Positions 8,499 through 17,902 of a stretch of DNA of 64,000 nucleotides are shown piece by piece. Source of the DNA: Bin5 sp022821545. GTDB taxonomy: Bacteria; Chloroflexota; Anaerolineae; Caldilineales; Caldilineaceae. The notes below the pieces were generated by a model. The model searched no databases. It saw only the letters and a list, made by a program, of their open reading frames with translations, and was not told where the DNA came from. Within the stretch, counting starts at the first letter, position 1, and each line of letters begins with the position of its first letter. The translations under genes and the position numbers were made by a program. The stretch lies in assembly GCA_963664085.2 (NCBI GenBank), contig CAXXLO010000002.1, positions 1,798,001-1,862,000 on the forward strand. The letters run 5' to 3'.

Positions 8499-10379
8499 TT
8501 ATCGTACCTGTTGCCTCTCGAAGACCTCGATAATGTCGCCTTCCTGGAGGTCTGAATTGACTCCGGCCAGATTGATGCCGCACTCATACCCGGACCGTAC
8601 TTCGGTGACATCTTCGGTAAACCGCTTGAGGTTCTCGACGGAAGTGGTGATGACGGTAGCGTCGTTGCGGAGCAGCCGGGCCTGGCTGTTGCGTTTGACA
8701 ACTCCGTCCAGCACCATACAGCCGGCAATCAGGCCGCCGCGGCGCACGCGGAACATCTGCCGTACCTCGGCATGACCGGTGACTACCTCTTCGAAGATAG
8801 GGTCCAACATACCGTTCAGAGCCTGTTCCACATCTTCGATCAGATTGTAGATGATCTGATAGTGCCGAATCTCGACGCCGGACTGTTCTGCGCGCACCAG
8901 AGCGGCCTTGTCAATGTTCACGCCGAACCCGATGACGATCGCCTGGCTGGTTTCGGCGAGCATGACGTCCGATTCGGTAATGTCGCCAACAGCCGATTGC
9001 ATGATCTTGACTTTGACTTCGTCGTTCTCAAGCTGTTCGAGGCTGTGAATGATTGGGGACAGCGACCCTTGCGCATCGGCCCGCACAATGATATTGAGGG
9101 TTTCAGCTTCGCCGCCTTCGACGCGGGCGAACATATCTTCAAGCGTCATCGGCAGGGTCGAAGCGGCCCGGGTAGCGCGAGAGGCCTGATTCTGCCGTTC
9201 GGCGGCAAGCGTGCGGGCCGCTCTGTCGTTCTTGGTTACGGTAAAGACCTCTCCCGCAGCTGGTACGCCATTGAGGCCCAGTATTATTGTCGGCGTGCTC
9301 GGCCCGGCTGTCTTCAGCTGATTGCCCTCGTAGTCGGACATTGCTTTGACACGTCCCCAGTTTTCGCCGACAACCAGCGAATCCCCGCGTTTCAGAGTCC
9401 CGTTCTGCACGAGCAGGGTTGAGGTGATCCCGCGTTGCTTATCCAATTGGGCTTCGATCACGGTGCCGACACATTGTCCTTTGGGATTGGCGCTGTGCTG
9501 GTCCAGTTCGGCGACGACGAGGATATTGTCCAGGAGGTCATCGACACCTTCACCGTTGAGCGCGCTGATCGGGACCGTGATGGTTTCCCCGCCCCACTCC
9601 TCCGGCGCCAGGTCTTCGGTTGACAGCTCCTCCATGACGCGGTTGACGTTGGCAGTGGGGGTATCGATCTTGTTGATCGCGACGACGATCGTCACACCGG
9701 CTGCCCTGGCATGGCTGATCGCTTCCCGAGTTTGGGGCATAATGCCATCGTCGGCGGCAACGACAAGAATGACGATGTCGGTAACCTGCGCGCCGCGGGC
9801 CCGCATGGCGGTGAATGCCTCGTGGCCGGGCGTATCCAGAAACGTAATTTTTTTGCCGTCGACTTCCACCTGGTAGGCGCCGGTATGCTGGGTGATGCCG
9901 CCGGCTTCGGAATCGACCACGTTGGTGCGGCGGATGCGGTCGAGGAGAGTCGTTTTGCCGTGATCAACGTGCCCAAGGACAGCTACAACAGGCGGCCTCG
10001 GCACAAGACTCCGTTCCGCCTCTTCGGCCACGATCTCCTGGATCATCACCCGCTCTTTTGGTCTTCGATCCTCGTCGGGCGCCTGCTCCGGCTCTTCGTC
10101 CTCCACCACCGGCCACAGCACCTCGATGCCGAGTTCTTCGCCCACAATCGCGGCTGTATCGTGGTCTAGAGTCTGATCGATTGGCGCCATTATGCCGAAC
10201 TGCATCAGCACTTTTATGAGATCGATTGGACTGCGATCCATTCGTTCGGCCAGTGCGCGGACGGTAACGTACTCCTCCACAATGATGGAAGAAGGCAGCC
10301 CAGCGGCTTCACCGTTGGAGGCGTCGTCAGCCGGGCTGCCATCCTGGATTTGGGTTGCATCTTGCGTTGCGGCTGCCAT
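8499..10379 (-). CDS. infB: Translation initiation factor IF-2
   Basis: 626 residues, a short-form IF-2 with little of the long N-terminal domain seen in enterics. An IF2_N-like segment (residues about 35-90) precedes the GTPase domain with GHVDHGKTTLLDRI (about 134-147), DTPGHEAF and NKID, then domains II-IV that bind initiator tRNA. AGGAAGG lies just upstream of the ATG. It is preceded by a 578-base gap rather than directly by a ribosomal L7Ae-like gene, so it may be transcribed in part from its own promoter. Confidence 0.97.
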   Translation of the reverse strand: MAAATQDATQIQDGSPADDASNGEAAGLPSSIIVEEYVTVRALAERMDRSPIDLIKVLMQFGIMAPIDQTLDHDTAAIVGEELGIEVLWPVVEDEEPEQAPDEDRRPKERVMIQEIVAEEAERSLVPRPPVVAVLGHVDHGKTTLLDRIRRTNVVDSEAGGITQHTGAYQVEVDGKKITFLDTPGHEAFTAMRARGAQVTDIVILVVAADDGIMPQTREAISHARAAGVTIVVAINKIDTPTANVNRVMEELSTEDLAPEEWGGETITVPISALNGEGVDDLLDNILVVAELDQHSANPKGQCVGTVIEAQLDKQRGITSTLLVQNGTLKRGDSLVVGENWGRVKAMSDYEGNQLKTAGPSTPTIILGLNGVPAAGEVFTVTKNDRAARTLAAERQNQASRATRAASTLPMTLEDMFARVEGGEAETLNIIVRADAQGSLSPIIHSLEQLENDEVKVKIMQSAVGDITESDVMLAETSQAIVIGFGVNIDKAALVRAEQSGVEIRHYQIIYNLIEDVEQALNGMLDPIFEEVVTGHAEVRQMFRVRRGGLIAGCMVLDGVVKRNSQARLLRNDATVITTSVENLKRFTEDVTEVRSGYECGINLAGVNSDLQEGDIIEVFERQQVR

Positions 10380-10957
10380 TTTGGCCTTCCTTTCAAATAT
10401 CGTCTTCAGTTCCCAGTTCTACGCGCCGCGGTGCGGTAGAAAACTGACAACGAAAACATTCCTCTGAAGACAGCGAGGAGGAAACTGAGAAGCGTTCACG
10501 CTCCGAGTTGCGTGTTCCTTCTCAAACTTTACACAGGTTTTTGGCTGGGACGGAATGCAGGCACGGATTGATGCGGTGGAGGTCAATTGCGGGGAGCCAA
10601 GAGGCAGTTAAGGTGGATAGACAAGCCGTTACACGACCACCCCTCTCTTCCCTGCAGCCTTCCCCCTCTCCATCCCAAATTGCAATACAGCCAATGTTAG
10701 CCCACTATACCGACACATGTCAGGGAGCGGACAATCGGCTTACGTTCATTGGAAAATTCCTGTCAATAAGCGAATGTGCCCATCGTTTGAAACGCTTCTA
10801 TCTGCGTTGGACACGAACAGGTGAAACGCATGCTAAGAAATCACATCACTCTCCTCGGTCGCACAGGTCACAGTCCTGACAGCCCGCGCGAAAGGTCTGA
10901 ATTTGAGGAGAAGTTTCCAGTAAGCCAAAATCTACGGTGGAGTTGGTCTCTTCCTCC
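10380..10957. other. 578-base non-coding gap between rnpM and infB
   Basis: No coding frame on either strand has convincing composition or a ribosome-binding site. The L7Ae-like gene (ylxQ) often found here is absent. On the minus strand a weak promoter candidate is TTGTCC-19 bases-TATAGT, with its -10 at 10704-10709; this would give infB a leader of about 320 bases. I see no clear riboswitch or terminator. Confidence 0.4.
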
Positions 10958-11281
10958 TTACTTTGCGGTCTCGTCGGACAGTTGCAGCAGAGTTGACACG
11001 GATTCAGAGAGTGTCACCAGGTTTTCGGCGCTGATTTTTGTTCGCAGCGCTTTCTGTATGAGCGAACCGGCCAGCGCTTTTTCCCAACAGTCGACCTGCG
11101 GGTGGACGTAAGCGCCCCGCCCAGCCATTTTGCCGGATTGATCCAAGAGGACCCCGTCTGCAACCCTAACCAGACGAATCAGGTCGCGCTTTCCATCAGA
11201 CGCCCGGCAGGCGATACACATTCGCTGCGGCGCCTTCCAGGCGCCCCGTCGCTGCTTCGATCCCTTTCCCCGTTTTGCCAT
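10958..11281 (-). CDS. rnpM: YlxR-family RNase P modulator
   Basis: 107 residues. The family signature RMCIACR lies near residue 20 and GRGAYVHP near residue 57, both typical of YlxR (DUF448) proteins. The B. subtilis member was renamed RnpM for its reported effect on RNase P; older work treats it as an RNA-binding protein. It sits directly after nusA, its standard position, and is followed by a long gap before infB. No clear Shine-Dalgarno is visible. Confidence 0.9.
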   Translation of the reverse strand: MAKRGKGSKQRRGAWKAPQRMCIACRASDGKRDLIRLVRVADGVLLDQSGKMAGRGAYVHPQVDCWEKALAGSLIQKALRTKISAENLVTLSESVSTLLQLSDETAK

Positions 11282-11340
11282 CTTTGGTATTGCGCGGCAT
11301 ATGAAAAATATCAGGCACGATTCACAAACCGGCGGCCGCC

Positions 11341-13206
11341 TTACAGGTCAAACTCATCGTCATCGAACTCTTCCAAGTCGACCTCGAGCTCCCGTGCCCG
11401 ACGCGTTCTCTGGCGCCTTGGCTGCCTCTTCGGCGTTGCCTGGCCGCCGCGGCGGGCCTTATTGCGTCCGGGTTCCTGCTCGTCAAGCTCATCACTGGAC
11501 TTTTCGACCGTGTCCAGGGAATCGAGCAGTTCGGGGGGAACTTCCAGATCGTCCAGCGAACTGATGACAGGGCCCGACGAGGTCCCCTGCTGGCGTGCGG
11601 CCATACGCTGGCGCAGCATATCAGCGGTAATAACCTGGGGCAGGTCTTCAGGTCTGAGAGTGCGTTCCGGCTCGGGAACTTCCTCTTCCGCCGGCAGTTC
11701 CGAAGGATGAAGGGCAGGAAGTTCGCGCACTTCTTCCGCATCGGGACTTTCAACGCTTTCTTCCTTCGCGTCTTTCTCGTCGTCCAGCGTTTCGCCGAAG
11801 CTGACCGGCTCCGGCTCTTCCACGGCGAAGTCTTCGAAGGAAGGAGTGGAGGGATCGTCTTCCTGGACGGCTGCGGCGGCGCGTTCAAAAGCGCTCAACG
11901 CCTCCTCTGCATCGACGCCAAGGCCGCGTCCTTCATCTTGCGCGGGGAGCGAATCAGGCCACTCGGCGGCGGTGCTTGGGTCGACCGACCTGCTCGCGGC
12001 ATCCCGTCTTTGCAGCAGCTCTGCGGCCTGGCGGAAGGTATCTTCGCTTGATGCAGATTCATCTTTGTCGCGCAGGATCTGCTCCGCCATGCTGAGCAGG
12101 TCTTGTTCACCGGCGGCCATCTGTGCCTGCTCTGCTGCCAGCAGGTCCAGTCCTTCGGCATGGGCTTCGGTCTCGCTCTTGATGTCGATCCGCCATCCCG
12201 TCAGTTTGGCTGCTAAACGGGCATTCTGGCCTGCTTTGCCGATGGCGAGGCTGAGCTGTCGATCCGGCACAATGACGATAGCGGTCTTGATGTTGCTGTC
12301 TTCTTCGAGGATTACGCTCTGCACTTTGGCCGGCCCGAGGGCATTGGAGATGTAGGCACGCAGATTGCCGCTCCACTCGACGACGTCGATTTTCTCGCCC
12401 GCCAACTCGGTCACGATATTCTGGATACGCAAACCGCGCATTCCCACACAGCTGCCCACCGGATCCACGCCGGGCAGCGTTGCCATCACGGCCACTTTGC
12501 TGCGTGCACCCGGTTCGCGGGATATGGCCTTGATTTCGACCGTACCATCACGCACCTCCGGGATCTCCTGTTCCATCAGGCGGCGGAGGAGATCGCGATG
12601 GGTACGACTCAGCTTGATCATCGGGCCGCGACTGCTGCGATGCACGTCAACAACATACAGGCAGATATAGTCTCCCCGGCGCAGGTTTTCCGACGGGATC
12701 TGCTCCTCCCGAGGCAAGAGGTTCTCGTGCCTGTCGTCGATAAGAATGGTGACGGCTCCGGACACGAGATCAACGCTGCGGACCTGGGCGGTGATTGTCT
12801 CACCGACTTTGTGGACGAAATTCTCGTAGACTGTATCTCTTTCAGCCTCGCGAATGCGCTGTAAGATCACCTGTTTGGCAGTCTGGGCGGCGATACGGCC
12901 GAAGTTGCCGGGCGTATTTTGCACTAGTACGACGTCGCCCAGTTCAGAAGACGGCTCCACGGTTCTGGCATCGTCCAATAGAATCTCGGTATTCGGGTTG
13001 AGGATATCTTCGACCACCTCTTTCTCAGCGAAAACTCTCATCTCGCCCGTCGCCCGGTCGACCGCGGCAGTGACATTGGCAACAGAGCCGTAATTGCGCT
13101 TGTAGGCGGAGATAAGCGCAGCCTCGATTGCGTCAAAAATCACCTCATTATCGAGGTCCTTATCCGACGCAACCTGATTGATCCCAGCGATGAGTTCTTT
13201 AGACAT
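11341..13206 (-). CDS. nusA: Transcription termination/antitermination factor NusA
   Basis: 621 residues. The N-terminal RNA-polymerase-binding domain (1-130), an S1 domain (about 135-200) and two KH domains (about 230-350, including VDPVGSCVGMRG and AIGKAGQNARLAAKL) are all present. NusA binds RNA polymerase and controls pausing, termination and antitermination. Unusual is the roughly 270-residue tail. It is rich in Glu/Asp/Ser with scattered Pro, then has a short Arg/Lys-rich block and an acidic end (EEFDDDEFDL), and does not resemble the acidic repeats of E. coli NusA. The gene heads the cluster. rimP, usually just upstream, is missing. Confidence 0.96.
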   Translation of the reverse strand: MSKELIAGINQVASDKDLDNEVIFDAIEAALISAYKRNYGSVANVTAAVDRATGEMRVFAEKEVVEDILNPNTEILLDDARTVEPSSELGDVVLVQNTPGNFGRIAAQTAKQVILQRIREAERDTVYENFVHKVGETITAQVRSVDLVSGAVTILIDDRHENLLPREEQIPSENLRRGDYICLYVVDVHRSSRGPMIKLSRTHRDLLRRLMEQEIPEVRDGTVEIKAISREPGARSKVAVMATLPGVDPVGSCVGMRGLRIQNIVTELAGEKIDVVEWSGNLRAYISNALGPAKVQSVILEEDSNIKTAIVIVPDRQLSLAIGKAGQNARLAAKLTGWRIDIKSETEAHAEGLDLLAAEQAQMAAGEQDLLSMAEQILRDKDESASSEDTFRQAAELLQRRDAASRSVDPSTAAEWPDSLPAQDEGRGLGVDAEEALSAFERAAAAVQEDDPSTPSFEDFAVEEPEPVSFGETLDDEKDAKEESVESPDAEEVRELPALHPSELPAEEEVPEPERTLRPEDLPQVITADMLRQRMAARQQGTSSGPVISSLDDLEVPPELLDSLDTVEKSSDELDEQEPGRNKARRGGQATPKRQPRRQRTRRARELEVDLEEFDDDEFDL

Positions 13207-13359
13207 TTTTGTTCAACTACTCCTGAAAACTTGACTGCTCAGCATATTGGCTGCTGTCGGACTGGCCGGAAGATAAGGTCGTCAGCAGACGAAGTCACAG
13301 AGGCGGGTAGTCAGATGTTTCGAACAGGCTATGCAGACAACGACCCCGTAGAATAAGAA

Positions 13360-13378
13360 AAGTGGGCGGAACCCACTT
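13360..13378 (-). terminator. Hairpin in nusA leader, possible attenuator
   Basis: On the minus strand AAGTGGG and CCCACTT form a perfect seven-base stem around the loop TTCCG, followed by TTCTTATTC. It resembles a weak intrinsic terminator. Lying downstream of a promoter and upstream of nusA, it could act as an attenuator. It could equally end transcripts coming from further upstream. Confidence 0.5.
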
Positions 13379-13427
13379 CAGAAACGCAACTCTATCAAAT
13401 CATACTCGCTCATGCCGAATGGCTACG

Positions 13428-13456
13428 AGTATAACAGATTGCAGGCCAGAGAGCAA
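13428..13456 (-). promoter_or_regulatory. Candidate sigma-70 promoter for the nusA operon
   Basis: Minus strand TTGCTC, a 17-base spacer, then TATACT (five of six to consensus). It would start RNA near 13421, giving a leader of about 215 bases that includes the hairpin at 13360-13378. Confidence 0.45.
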
Positions 13457-13640
13457 CTCCCGTTTCGGGAGCGTGCAGTTGAACTACAGTGGTCAAAGGC
13501 GATTGGGATGCATCCTTTCGGGGGCGAGACCCGTCAGCAGTTCGTTCAGCGTCTGTCCGGTCCCAGTGGCAGGGTACCTGGGCAACGGCGCACGGGACGA
13601 TGGTACCGTTCAGACAGTCGAGTTGGATGTCTGGAACGCC

Positions 13641-14555
13641 CTACCGAATCGGCGCATGATAACGGGCGATAATTGCCTGGCCCTCGTCGCCGCGCACAAA
13701 GTCGACTATTCTCCGTATTGACGGGTCACTGCTCTGTGGGAAGAGCAAATACAGGGCGCGCGCCAGGGGATACTGGAAACTGGCGAGGTCCTCGCCAAAT
13801 GGCACTCGCCCCTCGATAGAGACTGCCTTGACCGTTCGCTCCGCAGTGTCGGCAGTTGAGGCGTTTTCTGCATCCGCTGCAGAGGGCCTTTCATTCTGCA
13901 AAAGGTAGGCAGACGTGACATATCCGATTGCGTCGCGATGGGCAGCCACGTATTCCACGACACTCTTGCTGGTGGACATGACGACCGCTGTCAGAGCGAC
14001 CTGGTCTTCGTCCATGACGCGTTCTTCGAACAGTTCACGCGTGGCGCTGCCATCCTCGCGGCTCACCAGAAGCACGTCTCTGGCAGCGCCGCCAACTTCC
14101 TCCCAGTTCAGGGCGCGGCCTCCGAAGAGGTCCCGAATTTGCGCCAGTGTCAGTGCCTCCACCGGGTTTTCGCTGTGAACGACGACCGCGACGCCGTCCA
14201 GCCCAATTGGTATGCGGACAAGGCCTGTGGGTATTTGGGCGTCCGGATAGGCTGCGGTGCTGGCCGCAATATCGATCTGCCTGGACACCAGCCTCTGTTC
14301 TCCAATTTGGCTGCCACCGCCTAACAGGGTGAACTGCACTTCGGGATTGTGCTCGCTGTAGACGGATGTTATTTCGACCAGAAAGGGACGCATTTCAGTT
14401 GAACCGGCGATTGTCAAGGTGACGGGTGGAGGGGCGGGGATCGCCCCGGCGCCCCTTGGCAACGTGCAGCCGGAAAGCATACAGCCCGCGAGCATCAACC
14501 GTGTGAGCAGTCTCCGTAGAAGGCTGGGATGAAGGTGCCTCCGGAAACAGTTCAT
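13641..14555 (-). CDS. PstS-like phosphate-binding lipoprotein
   Basis: 304 residues from the ATG at 14555. The start overlaps the uppP stop by four bases (ATGA). A longer open frame extends upstream but only as an overlap with uppP. The signal peptide ends in LSGC (Cys about 28), a lipoprotein. The mature part begins with TLTIAGSTEMRPFL and has a GGGSQIGEQRLVSRQIDIAAS stretch matching the PstS/PBP-like fold, where GSxT/S loops bind oxyanion. No Pst permease or ATPase is nearby, so phosphate uptake is uncertain; a sensing or scavenging role is possible. It is third in a tgt-uppP-pstS-like unit. Confidence 0.82.
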   Translation of the reverse strand: MNCFRRHLHPSLLRRLLTRLMLAGCMLSGCTLPRGAGAIPAPPPVTLTIAGSTEMRPFLVEITSVYSEHNPEVQFTLLGGGSQIGEQRLVSRQIDIAASTAAYPDAQIPTGLVRIPIGLDGVAVVVHSENPVEALTLAQIRDLFGGRALNWEEVGGAARDVLLVSREDGSATRELFEERVMDEDQVALTAVVMSTSKSVVEYVAAHRDAIGYVTSAYLLQNERPSAADAENASTADTAERTVKAVSIEGRVPFGEDLASFQYPLARALYLLFPQSSDPSIRRIVDFVRGDEGQAIIARYHAPIR

Positions 14556-15409
14556 CGGAGACGCATAGCAAAAAGTGTCAGAACTGCAAGGCTGACGAGG
14601 AAGCAGTAGCCGGAAAACAGATAGAGGCTGTTGCGGCGCACATAGACCAGCAGGAAACGGATGGCGGCATACCCGCAGACGGCGCTGGTGATGAATCCGA
14701 CCAGCAGGGCCGGCAGTTCGGCCAAAACGGCCGACGGCTCCACAGCCAAGGTGTCGACGACCTGCAGCAGGCCGGCGCCAAGGAAAGCCGGCGCCCCCAA
14801 GAGAAAGCTGTAGCGAACTGCTGCTTCGCGGCGCAGGCCCTGGGCCAGGGCGGCGGCAATCGTCGTACCACTGCGGCTGATGCCCGGTGCGAGCGCCGCC
14901 GCCTGGGAGAGGCCGATGAAGAAGGACTGGCGCAACGACATGGCCGCCAGGGGCGCGCGTGCGCCAGCATTGCGGTTCATCCATTCGCTGCCCGCCAACA
15001 GAAGAGCGGTCACCGCCAGAAAGAAGGCAACTGCCTGCGGTGTATGATAGAGCCGTTCCAGGGCATCTTTGAATAGCAAGCCGGTGATGGCAGCCGGAAC
15101 CGAGCCCAGGACGATAAACCAACCCAGGCGGGCGTTACTGTCCGTCAACGAGGATGTCAGACCTCTCGTTTTGAAAAGGACTGGGAGGCTGCGGAGAGTA
15201 GCCTGGATGATGGCGGCAAAGTCCCGCCCGAAGACGGCTAGAATCGAGAGAAGTGTTCCCAGATGCACGACGGTATCGAAGAGCAGCGTTGAGGTCGGCC
15301 AGCCGAACAGCCAGGGCACGATTACCAGATGGCCGCTGCTGCTGACTGGCAAGAATTCGCTGGCGCCCTGCACCAGGCCGAGGACAAACGCTTTGAAGAG
15401 GTCAAACAT
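14552..15409 (-). CDS. uppP: Undecaprenyl-diphosphatase
   Basis: 285 residues, polytopic membrane protein. It carries the two BacA/UppP signatures: QGASEFLPVSSSGHL near residue 14, and PGISRSGTTIAAAL near residue 170. It dephosphorylates undecaprenyl diphosphate to recycle the cell-wall lipid carrier. It starts four bases after tgt and overlaps the PstS-like gene by four, so the three are very probably one transcript. Confidence 0.94.
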   Translation of the reverse strand: MFDLFKAFVLGLVQGASEFLPVSSSGHLVIVPWLFGWPTSTLLFDTVVHLGTLLSILAVFGRDFAAIIQATLRSLPVLFKTRGLTSSLTDSNARLGWFIVLGSVPAAITGLLFKDALERLYHTPQAVAFFLAVTALLLAGSEWMNRNAGARAPLAAMSLRQSFFIGLSQAAALAPGISRSGTTIAAALAQGLRREAAVRYSFLLGAPAFLGAGLLQVVDTLAVEPSAVLAELPALLVGFITSAVCGYAAIRFLLVYVRRNSLYLFSGYCFLVSLAVLTLFAMRLR

Positions 15410-15413
15410 TGAA

Positions 15414-16592
15414 TCACAAGTCTTCGATTGTGGGCGCCGGCGCCTCTACTCTCCGCCGGCGCTGTTCATGCCGAACCCGTTGATCGGTTATCTGATAGGC
15501 ATGCATAAACCTGGTGCGGAAGGATGCGAAGGTGCCTTGCGCGATCTCCGTTCGAATCTGCTCCATCAGCTGTAGCATGAAGTGCAGGTTATGGATGGTC
15601 GCCAGGCGCAGGCCACTGATTTCACCGCTGATTACGAGATGCCGCAGGTAGGCGCGGCTGAAGGTACTGCACGTGTAGCAGGAGCACGTCTCCTGGACGG
15701 GGCGGCCGTCCTCGGCAAAACGGGCATTGCGGATATTGAGCCGGCCGGTCGGCGTCAGCAGGGCGCCGTTGCGGGCGATGCGGGTAGGCAACACGCAGTC
15801 GAACAGGTCGACGCCGCGCGCGACCGCCTCAATGATGTCTTCGGGCGCGCCAACACCCATCAGATAGCGGGGTTTGTCCGCGGGCAGGTGGGGACAGGTT
15901 GCGTCGAGCGTGTTGTACATCTGCTCTTTCGTCTCGCCGACGGCCAGCCCACCGATGGCATAGCCGGGAAAGTCCAGCCCGGCCAGAATCCGGGCGCTTT
16001 CTGCCCGCAGTTGCGGATAGATGCCGCCCTGCACGATGCCGAAGAGAGCCTGGTCCGGACGCGAATGGGCGGCCTTGCAGCGCTCTGCCCAAGCGTGGGT
16101 ACGGGAAAGCGCTTGGGACAGATAGTCGGGGTCGAGAGGGTCGGCACATTCATCCAGTACCATTGCGATATCTGCGCCGAGACGCTCCTCGATCTCGATC
16201 ACGCGTTCAGGGGTAAAACGATGGGCAGATCCATCGATATGACTGCGAAAGGTCACGCCGTCGGCGTCCAGTTGGCGCCGGTGGGCCAGACTGAACACCT
16301 GATAGCCGCCGGAGTCGGTCAGAATCGGACCGTTCCAACCCATAAAGCTGTGCAGGCCCCCCAGACGTTCGATCCGATCGTGGCCGGGGCGCAGATAGAG
16401 GTGGTAGGTATTGGCCAGCAGAATGGAAGCGCCCAGCTCCCTCAAGTCACGCGGCTCCAGCGTCTTGACGTTGGCGGCGGTGCCAACGGGGGCAAAGGCC
16501 GGCATCTCTATGGGACCGTGGGGCGTGTCAAAGGTGGAGCGGCGCGCCTGACCGTCTGTACGGTGAATCTGAAACGAAAATAGTGTGCTCAC
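15414..16592 (-). CDS. tgt: Queuine tRNA-ribosyltransferase
   Basis: 392 residues from the GTG at 16592; an upstream in-frame TTG at 16628 has no ribosome-binding site. The TIM-barrel active site includes TDSGGYQVFSL near residue 91 and GGLAVGE. The C-terminal zinc site (CSCYTC plus a later His in TIHNLHF) is intact near residues 302-335. Tgt swaps guanine-34 for preQ1 in tRNAs with GUN anticodons. It heads the tgt-uppP-PstS-like unit; no other queuosine genes are in the window. Confidence 0.94.
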   Translation of the reverse strand: MSTLFSFQIHRTDGQARRSTFDTPHGPIEMPAFAPVGTAANVKTLEPRDLRELGASILLANTYHLYLRPGHDRIERLGGLHSFMGWNGPILTDSGGYQVFSLAHRRQLDADGVTFRSHIDGSAHRFTPERVIEIEERLGADIAMVLDECADPLDPDYLSQALSRTHAWAERCKAAHSRPDQALFGIVQGGIYPQLRAESARILAGLDFPGYAIGGLAVGETKEQMYNTLDATCPHLPADKPRYLMGVGAPEDIIEAVARGVDLFDCVLPTRIARNGALLTPTGRLNIRNARFAEDGRPVQETCSCYTCSTFSRAYLRHLVISGEISGLRLATIHNLHFMLQLMEQIRTEIAQGTFASFRTRFMHAYQITDQRVRHEQRRRRVEAPAPTIEDL

Positions 16593-16798
16593 TTCTTTCT
16601 CGAATCGAGTTTGCGTAAATACAGGCAACCAAAAAGCAGAAAAACGCTATCGCATTCCTTCTGCTTTGTCAATGCGGTTGTTTAGGTGGGGCGGCCCAAA
16701 CTTACGCGATTCGTATTCAGGATCGTCGTTGGCGTAGACGGGCCAGTTCGGCTTTCAGTGCTTGCGCCTCTGATAGGGTTTCCTCTGCCCCAGACAGG

Positions 16799-17902
16799 CT
16801 AGGCCGCCTCGGCGAAAAGTTTTTCCTGGGGATTGTCCCCGGCTTCGCTGTCCTGCGAGGCCGCATCTTCGGATTCTTCTTGCGGCGCGAGATTGATGGG
16901 CAGCCCGGCTTGCTCCCGAATCTTGCTGTCTATCTGTGAGGCTATTTCGGGATTTGCGCGCAGATGTTTCTTGGCGGCTTCGCGCCCCTGTCCGAGCAAA
17001 TCGTCGTTATAGCGATAGAAGGCGCCACGCTTTTCGATGATGTCGAATTCGACTCCCAGGTCCAGCAGGTCGCCCTGCGTGCTGACCCCTTCGTTGTACA
17101 TGATGTCGAATTCCGCCACCTTGAACGGCGCTGCCACCTTGTTCTTGCGCACCGTCACGCGCGTCCGGTTGCCGATCACGTCACTCCCCTGTTTGATCGA
17201 CTGGATCCGCCTCACGTCCAAGCGCACGCTCGCATAGAACTTGAGCGCCATCCCGCCCGACGTCGTCTCCGGATTGCCAAACATGATCCCGATTCTCTGA
17301 CGCAACTGGTTGGTGAAGATCATGCTCGTGTCGGTCGTCTTCACCGCACCCACCAGCTTCCGCAGCGCCTGACTCATCAGCCGCGCCTGCAAGCCTACGT
17401 GGCTGTCTCCCATCTCTCCTTCGATCTCCGCACGCGGCACCAGCGCTGCTACGCTGTCCACCACCACCACGTCCATCGCGCCCGAACGCACCAGCGCCTC
17501 TGCGATCTCCAACGCCTGCTCGCCCGTATCCGGCTGCGAGACATACAGGCCTTCGACATCCACTCCGATCTTGCGCGCATAGCTCGAATCCAACGCATGT
17601 TCCACATCCACAAAGCCGCAGACGCCGCCCAGCCGCTGCGATTCCGCAATCGCGTGCAGACAGAGGGTCGTCTTGCCCGAACTCTCCGGCCCATATACCT
17701 CGATGATCCGTCCGCGGGGTATCCCTCCCACTCCCAGCGCTATATCCAGGCTCAGACTGCCCGTCGGGATCGAGGCCACGTCCAGCCGGGTCGCCTCTCC
17801 CAGCCTCATGATCACCCCATCCCCATAGCGGCGATTCAGGTTGGCAATTGCTACTTCCAGGGCTTTGGCCGGTCCGCTGTCGGCTGATCGTTTCTTTGTC
17901 AT
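16799..17902 (-). CDS. recA: Recombinase RecA
   Basis: 367 residues from the ATG at 17902, chosen because AAGGGAGA lies just upstream. In-frame ATGs further up lie in the untranslated leader behind the mapped promoter. Walker A GPESSGKTT is at about 69-77, and VVVVDSVAALVPRAEIEGE contains Walker B and loop 1. The C-terminal tail is acidic with Gln/Glu/Asp, as usual. RecA drives strand exchange and LexA self-cleavage. The promoter carries a LexA box, so SOS control is well supported. Confidence 0.98.
   Translation of the reverse strand: MTKKRSADSGPAKALEVAIANLNRRYGDGVIMRLGEATRLDVASIPTGSLSLDIALGVGGIPRGRIIEVYGPESSGKTTLCLHAIAESQRLGGVCGFVDVEHALDSSYARKIGVDVEGLYVSQPDTGEQALEIAEALVRSGAMDVVVVDSVAALVPRAEIEGEMGDSHVGLQARLMSQALRKLVGAVKTTDTSMIFTNQLRQRIGIMFGNPETTSGGMALKFYASVRLDVRRIQSIKQGSDVIGNRTRVTVRKNKVAAPFKVAEFDIMYNEGVSTQGDLLDLGVEFDIIEKRGAFYRYNDDLLGQGREAAKKHLRANPEIASQIDSKIREQAGLPINLAPQEESEDAASQDSEAGDNPQEKLFAEAA

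Larger units (their letters stand above)
13207..13640. other. 434-base leader/intergenic region upstream of nusA
   Basis: This holds a promoter candidate (13428-13456) and a strong hairpin (13360-13378) reading towards nusA; both are listed separately. No rimP gene or other credible coding frame is present. Some 150 bases lie between the hairpin and the nusA start. Confidence 0.5.

Noticed and set aside
16717..16797. 27 in-frame codons just after the recA stop on the minus strand, reading like a helical protein end (AEETLSEAQALKAELARL).
   Set aside because: No start codon or ribosome-binding site; the frame runs back into recA out of phase. Probably chance composition, possibly an old gene remnant.
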